Positions 1 through 12,500 of a stretch of 64,000 bases of DNA are shown one piece after another. Below the pieces are notes generated by a model. That model searched no databases. It was not told where the DNA came from and worked only from the letters and a program-made list of their open reading frames with translations. Numbering within the stretch: position 1 is the stretch's first letter; each line of letters begins with the position of its first letter. The stretch comes from Marchantia polymorpha subsp. ruderalis. Its lineage: Eukaryota > Streptophyta > Marchantiopsida > Marchantiales > Marchantiaceae. The position numbers and the translations under genes are program-made. The stretch lies in assembly GCA_037833965.1 (NCBI GenBank), contig AP031351.1, forward strand, positions 7,514,501 to 7,578,500, in the 5' to 3' direction.

Positions 1-376
1 ATACGAGGAGAGAAATTATCTATGAAGATAGCAGATTTGGTTATCCTGTAAACCTTCACAAGATTTTCTTTTTTAAACTTAGATAACTGGGTGCTTCATG
101 TCGTGATGGATGACACCTCAAAATGTTGAAAATGGTCCCAGTAAAAAATTACATTTCAAACTAGAAAACCTCACCATAACAAGTTTCGACATACGAGTAT
201 AACAGCGGAATCAGTTGCCAGAATTCAAAATAGGGCTAATAATATAGAAGAGTCATGATCGATATATATACTGAGAATAGTGACCATGTGTTGTCTGTGA
301 CATTAGTAATGCTATTCTATTTCAAAATTGCAACGACTGGTTGAACATGCCGAATGAGTGGAAAAGAGATAGGAAC
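1..376. other. Intron sequence at the left edge
   Basis: Follows the last placed exon in the direction of transcription. A possible acceptor lies near 45 (GGTTTACAG|), but the sequence after it meets a stop in the required phase, so I did not call an exon. No other feature seen. Confidence 0.4.
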
Positions 377-553
377 CTGACAGAGTAGAAGTACGCGCCG
401 GCCTTTTACGTGTAAATGTGAGACCATCCGTTGCAACGTCTCAAACTTCCCGCACAACTGAATCCCGGCATCTACAAGACTTTGTTCCGGTTTGAGATTG
501 AGAAGCAGATTTTCTTGCAGAGTTGGATCAACGAGAAATGGATGGTTGCACAC
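377..553 (-). CDS. Exon with SNF2 signature VCNHPFL and start of helicase C lobe
   Basis: The 59 codons lie between acceptor CAATTGCAG| and donor TGTCAG|GTTCCT, phase 0. It begins VCNHPFLVDPTLQE, the highly conserved SNF2-family block. It ends with GKFETLQRMVSHLHVKGRR, which matches the 'SGKL-x-LL-x-LL-x-L-x-GHR' entry of the helicase C domain, then VLLLCQ in place of VLIFSQ. The remaining helicase C motifs and any MOM1-specific C-terminal region must lie outside the window. Confidence 0.92.
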
Positions 554-3500
554 CTGCAATTGTTGGAAAAAGCTTATGAGGTGTATGGAAATTCAGACCT
601 AGTGAACTTCCCAGCTTTTGTACATGTACCACTAGAGTAAGGGGAAATTTTCAAGTGCTTATTGACAAAGAGTGACCATCTGTCACATCCGTGAGATCAT
701 AGCACATACAGAATTTGTAACTTTACAACCGTAAAAGAAACAGAGTGGACCTCCACGTGACCTTCAGAACGGAAGAGGAAGCAAAATGCGGAAGAGTTTC
801 AAGATAAAACTGGACCAAAATATAAAGAAAGCCAAAGATTAAACCTGATATTTTCAAGGGGTGGTTAGCTCAACAGTTGTGACCCATAAGAGTATGACAT
901 AGTCAAGCTCTGTAACTCGGAGAAAAGTATTATTCAGATCATCTCTTGAACAGGATAAACAAAATTACTATAATATCATTTGAATCGTCTCACATTCCTA
1001 ACAAGGTTAAAGAAAAGGTCCATCACCTCCACGATCAAAATCACGATCAAACGTAGTTGTGAAAGCCACACATATTAGACACAATACATACAAGAAAGCA
1101 GCAATCTGCTGTCTCGCTGAGAAAGTAAACAAAAGCTGGCAAGGAGTAAGAAAAATTAACTGTGAGGGTTACCATTAGGGTTCGGAAGTATACATGTATA
1201 ATACATTGATTATACAAATTATACAGGTTATACATGTATAGTATAAGTACATTATACACTGTCCAAAAAAACTTTATTCCTGTTCATTTTCTTCTCCAGA
1301 AGCATCTACATCATGGTCCTTTGTTCCTTTGAAAAAAGGAACAATGAACTAATCCTATGTATGCTTCCTTATGATTTAGGCATTTAATCTCTGGATCTTC
1401 CTGCTGCCTACATAATTCTCCTCTCTCCGTTCTTGAGAGTCATCATGACTCAGTCATGCTCTAGGCATCTGGCTGTCTGGCTAGGAAAACCAACCTTCCC
1501 TGTTCGGAAGTATACATGTATAATACATTTCATTATACAAATTATACATGTATAAAGTGTGTAATTTATTATACATGTATAGGTATAGGGCAAACCCTAG
1601 TTACCATGAAAGAACAAGAAAGAGATCTGCTCGTTTAGACTCTTTTCATGCTCGATAGAAGTCCAGAGGCTGGAAACAGCTAGGCAGAATATCTATATCG
1701 TGGCATTCTTCTCGCATTGTCGTCTGCAAACTCAATCCATGAACGAATGACGCATCTACTCTGTAAGTAAAATTGTGATGTATGGAAAATACGAAAGTAT
1801 GTTAAGAACCGCCATCGTTTCCTCTTCCCAGAACCCAAGTCTTTCTCCGGAAGGAGATGTTAGAGATACAGCGTATGGAACCTACCTTCACTACGATGAG
1901 AGGTTGTTGCGAACAGCACGTCTCGGGATTTATAGTCAGGCAAATGTACTCGGGCTACTAGCCATCATAAAGACTCCATCCAGATGCGGATCCCGGAAAC
2001 CGTCACAACCAAGTGAATCGATTGATGGCTTTCCCGTTTACTGTCCCTTTCCCTCCATGTGACAAGTTGCTGGCCTTTTGCATGACACAGCGACTGAACC
2101 TCTAAATACGGAGCCTTTTCGCTCTGTATTCGTTCACGAGTTCTTTTCAGTTGTATCAAATCCGATTTTCTTCCGCTTTAATACAATGAAATCACCTACA
2201 AAGAATGTTCTGAGCCACTGCAAGTCACTTTCTTCTGCACTGTTTTCTCAGTTGCGATCAACCACCACTCTTCGAAAAGCTACTGGTGAGCTTAGCAACG
2301 GAGTGTCCTAATTTTGACATATTCCCATGAAAACTTCAACATATAGAATTCCGTCCAAAATAGAATTTGGTGGATTCTTATACAAATCGCGTATGTGTAA
2401 TGAAACCAGCTGCTTAAAGTCTATGTGGTCATAATGCCACAATTGTTTTCACTTCGCTTTATATGTGATCCGTTTTATATGGTCAGACTAGCCTGAATAT
2501 CGTCATTGAATATAGACAAGATTCAAAATATCGGTGATAGCTAGAAATCTCCCAGTTCAATGTCAAAAGCAATAAGCTGTTCGATGGTGAAGACGGTGCA
2601 TTCTTCCGTGATAAATATTCAAGCTATACCTGGCACACTTTCATGGAGGCATGGATACGAAAGGGAAAAAAACGAAAGAAAACAGCAAGGATGCTATTCA
2701 AAATTTCCAGCTTCTTCCTAGTAGCCAAGGTCCTCGTCCGCCCTGGCCACCTTGTGACGATCAATCACAGTTGTTAACCAAACGAAGCAAAAACGGCAAT
2801 GGATTGGCTTAGGTTAGCAGATACTAGTAAGTTGGAACAACGGCTGTAAATGCAGAGGGGCACCCAGACCCAGCACGTGTTTTGTCTACTGAACTTGATA
2901 GAGATGTCATGACCATGATAGTCACTTATTCCGTAAGGAATGACAGACTGTACCAAAAAGTTCAAAGAAAAGATGAATATCAATGCTCGTACCACTCTAG
3001 TCGTCTTCAGAGTTATGAATGTGGTTGGTCCGGTGCTGCACACCACAGAAGGGTGGAGCGGATTTGAAAGTGCTGGTAACTGACATTCCTAAAACGTCAA
3101 AAGAGTTACAGAGTGAAGAGAAATTAACTTACCATACGGTCACAATATTCACGATATCTACTGCAGAGAAGAGAGAAGAAAGAGATGGCAAATTCATCAT
3201 CACACTGAGAAAAGATAAGACACTAAATGCCTTTTGATATTACAGTTTTGCCATCTAGAAAGGGACCGCCTATATAAAGATGGTGATGGTAAATGAATCG
3301 GATTCCAGGCGCTAAAAAGTACAGTTACAGTGAAAGGTTTGAGAAACACGGACATAGAACCACATCAACACTAGTTAAGAAAAATGGATGAATTTGTTCT
3401 ATGGCGTGTTAGGGACTAGTTAAGAAGAATTACGCCTGGTAGACGCAGTCATAGCTTCATCAACCCGTACAGTCAATATAATCGCTATTAGCAAGAAAAC

Positions 3501-6500
3501 ACTACTATACTCCAATATTGATGTAAGAAAATAGACAGGATTCGCCTAGACATGATAGAGGTAAATCCTCTTGTGCCCCACGGCGGCATTTCTACAACTA
3601 ACGGCTCAAGATATGTTGAAAATTTAAATGCTTTTGAATATTTTGCTTACTACAGACGAGAACACGAACAAGGGGTAAGGTCAACAACTCGAGAGGAGTC
3701 TCGAGTTGTGTCCAGACTAATCTCTTCACTTTCAAGTAGTCCTCTTTTTTCCCATACTATTTGGAAAGGTTCAATGTTAATCCTAGGCCAACTATAACAT
3801 TATTATTTGGGGTTCAACATTGTCCGTTAAAAAATGTTCGCGACCGGATGAGACTTCTTTGTATTACTGAGCCTTCTTTCTGTAATGCAAAAAGGAAATC
3901 CCACTGGCAAATAAATCATATTTCATCTAGTTTTTGGATTATAAAATGCAGCAATATGAGATTTGGACTAGAGCTAAAGAACGACTTTTTCCTTCTTCCT
4001 TAAGCCCAGTTAAGTTGGACGGCTTGTTGACTAGCGGAAAAAGTTTCTCTCATGGTTTTGAAAGCATCTGGTCCAAAATGATCATTACAAAAGAACGTCA
4101 GAAGAACTCTATGCACAAAAAAGGAATTGGATGCCAAAGCGGATAACTTCCGTACGTTGGCACAAGCGAAAGATCTGTACTAAAAATGTGCACTGTGTAG
4201 CCACCCCGAAGTAAGGGTTTAGGGTTTCAAATAGTTTTGTCTGCGAGAGGCGGAGATCGCGACGAGAGCAGCTTCGTACTTGACGAAAGGGAAAGATTGC
4301 TGCTACTGATTGAATGCAAAAGACTCACACGTACAGATGGCTCTACAAGTATGAAGTAACAACATAGAAAATGTCGGGATTGCTACAGTTGGTAGTCATA
4401 GTGCCATTAAAACCACATTAAGGCGTATCCTCCAATCAGGTTATGAAGTAAACTGTCCCTTTAGGACGCATGTCTAAACGTGGGTCTTCTAGGGTTCACG
4501 AATAATTCGAGGTCGTCGATGGACGATATCCGGTCAAAATCATCCAGGAAAAGTTAGTAAATCATTCCACTCCCTTTGCATCCTCCCAACTCATCTTCTT
4601 CTACTACTCAAGGATCTCCTTATACGAGCACCGTCTAGAAAGGGCACGGAATCCACAGGTTGCAGGCTAGACAGGCGCTTACTAATCAGTACAAAATCTT
4701 CAAAGACTTCGGGCAGAAGAGCAGCTCTAGAGCCAATTCAGATGAGACAAGGAAGTTATTGGTTGGAAGAAATTGAGATATAAATTTGCCACCTCTGCCC
4801 CATCTTGATGACTTTCTCGTGGTGTCAACGGTGGAGCTATCATCCTCTTTCACTTAAATGATCCACACTGGTGTAGAAATTTGCTGCTCTCGTGCAAAGA
4901 CCTGGAAGCAGCAAGAACATGCACTCGAGTGGTCGAATGCCTGATATGGTTGCTCAACTTAAGTGACGATACGTACTAACGCGGCCAATTCGCGTAAGCT
5001 TTCCTCCGCGGTGAAACTTGAATTTGACCCAACACCTTGTTCGGAGATTATCCCTCCTATCTACCATATTAAAACGGATTACAACAGTAACGGATTCAAA
5101 CGCCAATCTCTATCATGTTCACACAGTCTCCCACCGTACACAGTAAGTCATATTTAACATTCGTACTGGCTTGGTTTCCAAAGCTGAGACCAGCACAGCT
5201 ATACATCTGATCGCACACTGAGAAGCTTGTGAACTTGTCAAACGAAGACGAGTGCTGCTTTTGTTGTTGTTCCCCATTGCATCGAGCACCTTCAAACGCA
5301 GAGGTGTCTTGGTCCAGAATGTGTTAGAAATTTATGACCTTGCATGCTCATAACACATGTACAGCCGCTCACCATGGAGTACCCAGGTTCGGTCTCCTCC
5401 AGGAAAATCGAGGGGCTTGTCCCAGGATTCTAGAAACGTCAGCAACAGAAATGGTTAAGTGATCTTCAATAAGAATGAAAAGTACACAATTCTCTAGAAT
5501 ATTGGACGCAGACAACCAACCTGGTAATATCATACAAGGTCTACGAGTTGAAAGAAAAGGAAAAAGAAAAACAATAGTATATGCCTTTCAAGGCCTGTAC
5601 ACGGTAGGCCACGCACCCCAGCTGACCAGCTGAGAAAATAAGATCAGTGATTAAGAACACAAGAAGAGGGATGGATTGGAGGAGGGAAATTGAGGCCTAT
5701 TTGGCATCGGTGTTATTTTTCATTTAAACCTTTATCATAAGTTCTGCAAGACACATGGTGGGAACTGCCAATATCGTATGATTTTCGGTTATCCACATAA
5801 TGCAAAAAGTCAAAATCTTGTAAACAAGAACTATCAAACCTACTTTTGAAGAACATGCATTCAGCAGCAAAAAGCATTCCAAGTCGTTTCTACTGCAGTT
5901 TAACAGACTGCAACAACTGAAAAAAAAAAAAAACTTGTAGATGTTATCAGAAAGATACTGAGTGAAATGGTAGGAACTTCAAACTGACGATAAGTTTAAA
6001 CCCTTTTACACTGACATGTAATTAGAAATAACGACAAGATGTATGAAATGACATTTCAACTTAAATTGTAGGAAAACACTACACAACATATACACTCTGA
6101 TGTATATACATAGGTAGATGTTTCAGAAAAAGTAGAAATAAACAAGAAATAAACACAACTGAACTTGTATTTTCCCACACTCTAACAACCCCTCAGCCTG
6201 ATTTTCTATATCTAACAAAGAAAAACGCAAACATAACAAAATGCTCGACATGCAAACAAATATTAAGAGAGAAACGTATACGACTTCCAAGGGAGACGGA
6301 TTCAACTGTGATCGAAACCAGCAGCAGATCCCAAGTAGGATAATAAAACGAGGAGGTTAAGTAATAGCTACACTCACAATAGTAACGATGGGAAAAACGA
6401 AACACATTGTTTTAATGTACTATCAACACATCAGAAAACACCGGTCCATGCAGTTAACATTCGACGATGAACATGTCAGCACGAGGACAGCGGATTTTCG

Positions 6501-9500
6501 ACATAACTGCATCCGTGTTACTACCGACTCAATATATGAACAGTTTCTCCAAATGTCTCATCCATAGATAATGCGCAAGAGAAACGCATAACCTGATTAG
6601 ACTTCATAAAAATGGCCTACAAGGAACAATATAGGTGTATATATAAGCGTGTAACACCGCTCCACACCACACTAAACACACACATATTTCCATTGATGTC
6701 ACATCCACGAGCAAGTAAGCAAAAATGAAATTTTGAGATAAAGGGAAGCACCACGTCTAAACGTATGCAGCAGAAGAACATAGAATTACGTTATGGAAGA
6801 ACTTACATTTCTAAGGGTTGCGATAAGCCCATGTATAGAAGACGAAGTCTGATCAGAGCGCATACGGCCAAAGTACAGCAGGCTGTAATGTTTGGTCAAT
6901 TCAGTGCAGTAAAGATGTACTTGAGTGGGTGTCATCTGCCCTGCGGCCCAATGCTCTTTGAACTCCAGGCGAATTGTTTCATCAGACCTGCTTTCTCCGA
7001 CCATTTTCTCCCCAAGCTTGCCTTTCAAAAACGTAAGTTGAGTCTCCTCATCCCATTCCCCCAGCTGCTTTTGTAATTCTGACTCAAGACCGTGGTTCTC
7101 TGGCTCCAAATAGACCACAAACTGCTGCAATTCCCAAACAGAACACTGCGACAGAGAGACAATTCACAGGTTAGTTCAGATTTTTACATCAATCCTATTT
7201 TCAATTGGAGAAGGAAAAACTAGTCAAATTAGTCATTTCTAAGCACAACCCTTACAACCCTTGAGTCTTCATTCACAGGATTTGTCAAAAGCGTAAATGG
7301 CAATTGCATCGTCGCAGGGAGCGGGCCGATCAGCTCACAACCTTGGAAAAGTCATTCAGAAGAATTAATCGATGTGGTGCAATAAACTGCATATGGCGAT
7401 ACGACTTCGTTACCCTCGAACGGTGGCCTTCATCCAAGACAACTGCTTCCCATTCAAACTTCATCAAATGATCATGATCCTGTGATGCAAGTAACATGAT
7501 GTTAAGATCAATGAGTTAAAATGATATGATTCAGAAACGTTCTTATTGTAAATTAGACAGATAGGAAAACCGACACGAAGTAACAGCAAACATCTTGAAA
7601 TTTGATTTTTCTTGTACGATCTTAAGCTACATAGTGTGCAACGCAGTGCGGGAAGTAACTCACAATGTTGGCAACGTCGAAAGTTGTCAACACTATTTGG
7701 AATTTGATTGGTTTCTCAGATGGATTGAGCTCATGACGTTGAATCACGGATCTCCCGCTCGTACTTCCAGTATATACAACTGTGTATACGTGCTCAGCAG
7801 ATCGAAGTAACTCTGATTCCCACATCTGACACCCATTCAACGGCACTATGACAAGTATCGGTCTGAACGATCCATACTCCTCTATCAAGGAGAGAAGAAA
7901 AGCTACAGCAGTTCTTGTTCTCTCCTGTTTCAACGCCCAATACATCAGATTAGAACACGTCCACAATATGAAGGTAAAATACCTACTGAAGCATATTAAC
8001 ACTAAAGAATATCATCCCGGTTTACTAGCATAGCTTACCAAATAGGTATAAGTTTAAATTTTCCAGCATTCGACCTAAGCTAGGAACTGTCCAAGTGTTC
8101 TTTACAATCAACATGAAGTAACTGATCACCATTTGGAAAAACACGTGATCAAAAGCAAGGGCTTAACAGTAAAGGAGAACCAAGAGCACAGACCCGGGAT
8201 GTAACTTGTAAGCATACGCTATTTACACACCTGATCACTTTCATCCACCATCAACGTGTTATGATGGTGATACCAGCGTTCGCGTAGACCGTTTAGTTCT
8301 TCCAACTGGTGAGTACTCAATTTACACCCTTGGAACCAATCTGGCTGCTTGGCAAGAGGCTTGAAATCAGCCTCACGTAACCTCATAACCTGTGTGAGAT
8401 GAGCCCATATAACAGGTCTTAGGAAACCCCGTGAATGGCGATATAACACTCACGAAAGAAGATTAAAAGGAAAGATCTGATCAAATTTTTTTTAAACTCT
8501 TCATCTAAAGTGCCCGTTGTGATAAGCAACATTAGCTGGATCCTTGCGTGCTGAATCAAATGCAACAGACCTCCTCAATACGAGTTGGATGCGACCGCCG
8601 CCTCGCACCTTCACACCATCTGTCATAATTGCTTTCTAGTCTTTTAGAAATTTCAACATCCAAAAGGCCTGACTGAGCTTGCTCCCATGAGCAATGCTCA
8701 TAACCCAGATCTTGCCACTTGACAAACCACTCCAGGCCAGCATCCATGCCTAAAAAGCCTCTGCCTCTCCCTCCACCCGGACGACGAGGGGGTGCATTGA
8801 GCCTTCTTAAAAGAAACCGTTGAGGCACTTGCCAGGTTGACTGCCACTTGATGCGGCCCTTAATTATTGCAATACACCAAGACAATCAATGCACATTCAG
8901 AAAGATTGTTTAGAAGAAGAGTGTGAGTGGTGCGAATAACACAAAGCACTTGGGATGTTGAGCTCCTCCTCCAAAAGGAGGACCTTGAAATTCATTGTCA
9001 TTGAAGACCAGATATATATGACACCACAAAGACAAAAGTACGAGACACTTTGAAGCCGAATAACGCTACCACCGATATAAGAATGGATGGACTATTTCTA
9101 ATTGTGTAATAAAGCATCATTACTGGCACTAGAATCGCAATCGAACCCCAACGGTAAGTGCAAGGAAGATGAAGTGCACTCTGTACTCAGACCCTATAGA
9201 TTAGAACGAAATGAAGATAACAATATACTGTATATACCTGATTCGGATTATCCGACTCCAGCCTTTTCTTAAAAGTCTCAAGCATTTTCGGAGCAGCCTT
9301 CTTGAGCTCGGTTTCGCAAACCCAAGCATTGTGTATATGAGAAAGGTTTTTATACTTAACAAAATACTGCTTGTCGCAACCTCCGCAGGGACCCTCTGCA
9401 GATTGGGACACCACAGCGGACGCTGCTTCGGTCGAGGGAACCACATCAGCCTTACGTTTCTCTAACTGTCTACGAGACTCAAGTTCCGACTGCTTCCGCC

Positions 9501-12500
9501 TGGTTAGTCGTTGAGGTATAGATGTACTTGAGCTTGGGGAGTCTTCCACCATCCCAGGTCCCTTATCCTGAGCTTTCATCGTGAGATATGAAACGTCCTC
9601 TACTTCGTGTAGCATCCCAGAGAGCTCCCCTAATACATGCCTATTCTGATCAAGTACGACACCAGGAGAACCATTGCACGAATGGCAAATGCAATCTCGA
9701 ACTTCCCAAATACTTTCGACGGCTTTGAGACTCGCATTAACTCCAAACGAGAGACGCTTCTGGGTACAAGTAGGGCAGTACCACTTGCCCTCAGGAACCT
9801 CCTTCATATTTGGATCAGCACATTCCAGGTGGTATGTAACTTTACAACCGCTCGCATCACAGCACCTATCGAGAAGCAGCAGGAACTCAACAAACGTCAA
9901 TGGCATAAAAAGAGCAAGCAGAAAGTGTCAACATGTCCATCAAGACACACTTTAGCTTCAATCCGAATTCCCTACCGGTTTCAGGATATGAGTACATTTC
10001 AAGTCAAAAAGTCTGAAAATAAACGATTTCCACGTTGACAGGAACGTTACTATATACGCTGCACGTACAAACGATAAATGAAACGAAAAGATCACGACTA
10101 TACAATACAGTTAGGAACAAAATGAGCTTCTGAAAGTGATATGCGGAACGTTCTTTACAAAGCAGGATATTAAAACACAGAACAAGAAGAAAGTACACAA
10201 AGAAGTGGTACCGAATGAGCAGCATCGAATAATCGACACGGCAATCTTAGTTCAAATGTTTCACTGCATTTGAATACTATAATCAACATATGTACCCAGT
10301 CATTGTCATCTCAACCCGGCTGTTCAATTTGTCATTATATTTATACAGGATTCAAATTTCAGGAGCTTTGTTGGTCATGAGTACGCTTACAGTAGTATTC
10401 CTCCCAAAAGGCAGGCCTCACAGAAACTGTTGTGGTCATCAACCTCTGATGCTTCTTCAGAATGATCATCGTCAACATCTTCAATTGTCAGATCGCCCAC
10501 AGCATGGGTGTCTGTAGTCTGGTCATGGAGTGCTACTCCTCCAGCCAAAGACCTGTAGACCTCCCGATCCTCGTCATTGTCGGCTGTTCGAACAACGTTT
10601 TGTTCGAGGATAGAGAATTCATCTGATTCTTCCTCTTCATTAAAAGCTGAATATCTATCATCGACGAAGGAGTTCTTGGTCCGGGATCTGATCCTGCTTG
10701 GAGCATCAATAACGGAGAACATATCCTATTTAAGAGATTGATACTCATACCGATATTCACGTTCAGGAAGAAGCATATTGGTCGTAATCCTCTCTAGTCT
10801 AATGTGGACAGACATCCACATGCAAATAGGTTTGGCAGCACACCAAATTACAAAGGGTCTGTACAGAATCATCACATTACCTAAAATCTGCTAAGAGGAT
10901 TCCCTGGGCACTGTCAGACAGGTAAACTTCATACAGACCCAAGCCCAAAATTCACTTTCAGGATGCAAAGAATGACTCCAAATGGAGCTTCCCAGCAAAG
11001 CGATTGCTTTGGATCACGACGCTCCAAAACTTGAGTTCTCTGGTCTGGATTCTCTAAGACTCGAACCTACCAACCTTTGCAGCCATTCCGTAATGGTCAT
11101 GGCTCAAATGGATCATACTTATCGGTCACAGTGCACAGTTCATACACGTCTCGTCTTGCTTCTAGACATATTGGTCAAAACAAAGGAGCTCGGGCATTTC
11201 TCTAAAGTTTTCAACTGTAGTGGTATTTTTGAAAGACTGCCACCAGGCGCTTCTCACTGGGACCAGGCAAAATTCAGATCTGGAGATCTTCATTTCTATT
11301 AATTCTTATTGTATAAAGATCACCTTCTTTCAAATGAGGTAGAGTGTCCACTTAGAACTAAGTTAGCAGTATGGAACAGCCAGTCCGACTCCAAAATGGT
11401 AGCCAGTGACCAACTACTTTCGAAGCAGTACATATAATTCGGGCTGTTTACTCAGTGGATGCCTTAATGTGCAAAGTGTCTGCACTGGATCGAGCAGAGG
11501 CTGAGGATAACTCGAACCCAAAAACTATGAAGAAAATGATAAGCCAAAAAGAAAGCAGATGGCAAGAGAGCCCGGAGAGTGCGAAGAAACGGGAGAACCA
11601 TCGGATATAGCGGGAGAAACGATGTGCTGCACTCGTAACGGCATATATAGATACAATATGAAGTGCGATTAGTTTTTAAAAAAAATGTATATAATCGACG
11701 GCAGTGGCTTGACATGCAAGTGGGCCGGAACTATATATCGACTAAAAGAGAAGAGAGAAGGAGATCTGAAGAGTCGATTTGAAAAGTTGAAATAACCGTG
11801 CGTCTAAAGAATACAATATAAAAATCGGAAGGAAAACTCAGGTGCAGCAAAACGAGAATAATGACTTACAACAAGCTCCTCGCGTGTATGTGTAGGATGG
11901 ATTGGAACATACCCGAAGCTGAGTAACCAGAATAAACATCAGCTCAGCATAAGACAGAGGCTAGAGTACTATTATCAGAGTAGCAAAGTGTAAATCTGGG
12001 GTCAATTATTCCCAGTCAAAAAGGCTGTTGCGCCTGCTAGATGTCAAGAAGTAACTACTCCAGAGAAACGATCCACTTGGGCCTTAATCACGCGTCTTCT
12101 AGATTTATGATGTTGTCTAGAATGTAGCTCTCGTCGACAACCGAGAGCACATGTTGATATTTTCCACCAAGAATTTGATCGCAGGGTTAAATAGACCTGG
12201 ATATCAAGGTTTGACAGATAAAAGACAAAATGGGAAACTGCGCAGTCCATCAAACTGGTTGAATTCGCAAGAGTGCCAAGGATAGATACCCCTGGAATAT
12301 TTTTTGACGAGCTGTACATGAGGTCCTCAAATTCAAGAACAGCGGGAACGTAGATATCGTCCACGCATCGTCGAACATTGATGAATCTAACGACGAGATT
12401 CCAGGACCAAGCGTAACAGGTCAACGAAGTCGAGTTCGTACTTGTCATCCTCCATTTTTGAGACCTGCAAGGTCGATGTTCGTGTACAAGTTGTAAAGCC

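Larger units (their letters stand above)
554..6806 (-). other. 6.25-kb intron between the LRN and VCNHPFL exons
   Basis: Bounded by a strong donor (GTAAGT) and a clear acceptor. The flanking exons read straight through a conserved SNF2 block, so the whole span is intronic. It contains a hAT-like MITE (1,176-1,599), a hairpin at 3,685-3,708, another at about 1,320-1,343 (10-bp stem, TTGTTCCTTT), and a telomere-box-like GGGTTTAGGGTTT at about 4,215. Reading frames inside it are short and show no recognisable protein. Confidence 0.75.

Noticed and set aside
1-45. Next exon of the large gene after an acceptor near position 46
   Set aside because: The required phase meets a stop within ten codons.
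4211-4228. GGGTTTAGGGTTT as telomeric repeat
   Set aside because: Only about two units, a common plant telo-box-like motif, inside an intron.
6765-7076. 103-codon + strand frame
   Set aside because: Antisense to the SNF2 exon at 6,807-7,145.
9637-10038. 133-codon + strand open frame
   Set aside because: It is antisense to the PHD exon; the minus frame has clear domain text and correct splice sites.
10982-11302. 106-codon + strand frame as a gene
   Set aside because: No recognisable domain; lies in an intron-sized gap of the minus-strand gene.
12044-12448. 134-codon minus-strand frame as an extra exon of the large gene
   Set aside because: Part of it looks protein-like, but no acceptor and donor give the phases needed by the neighbouring exons.
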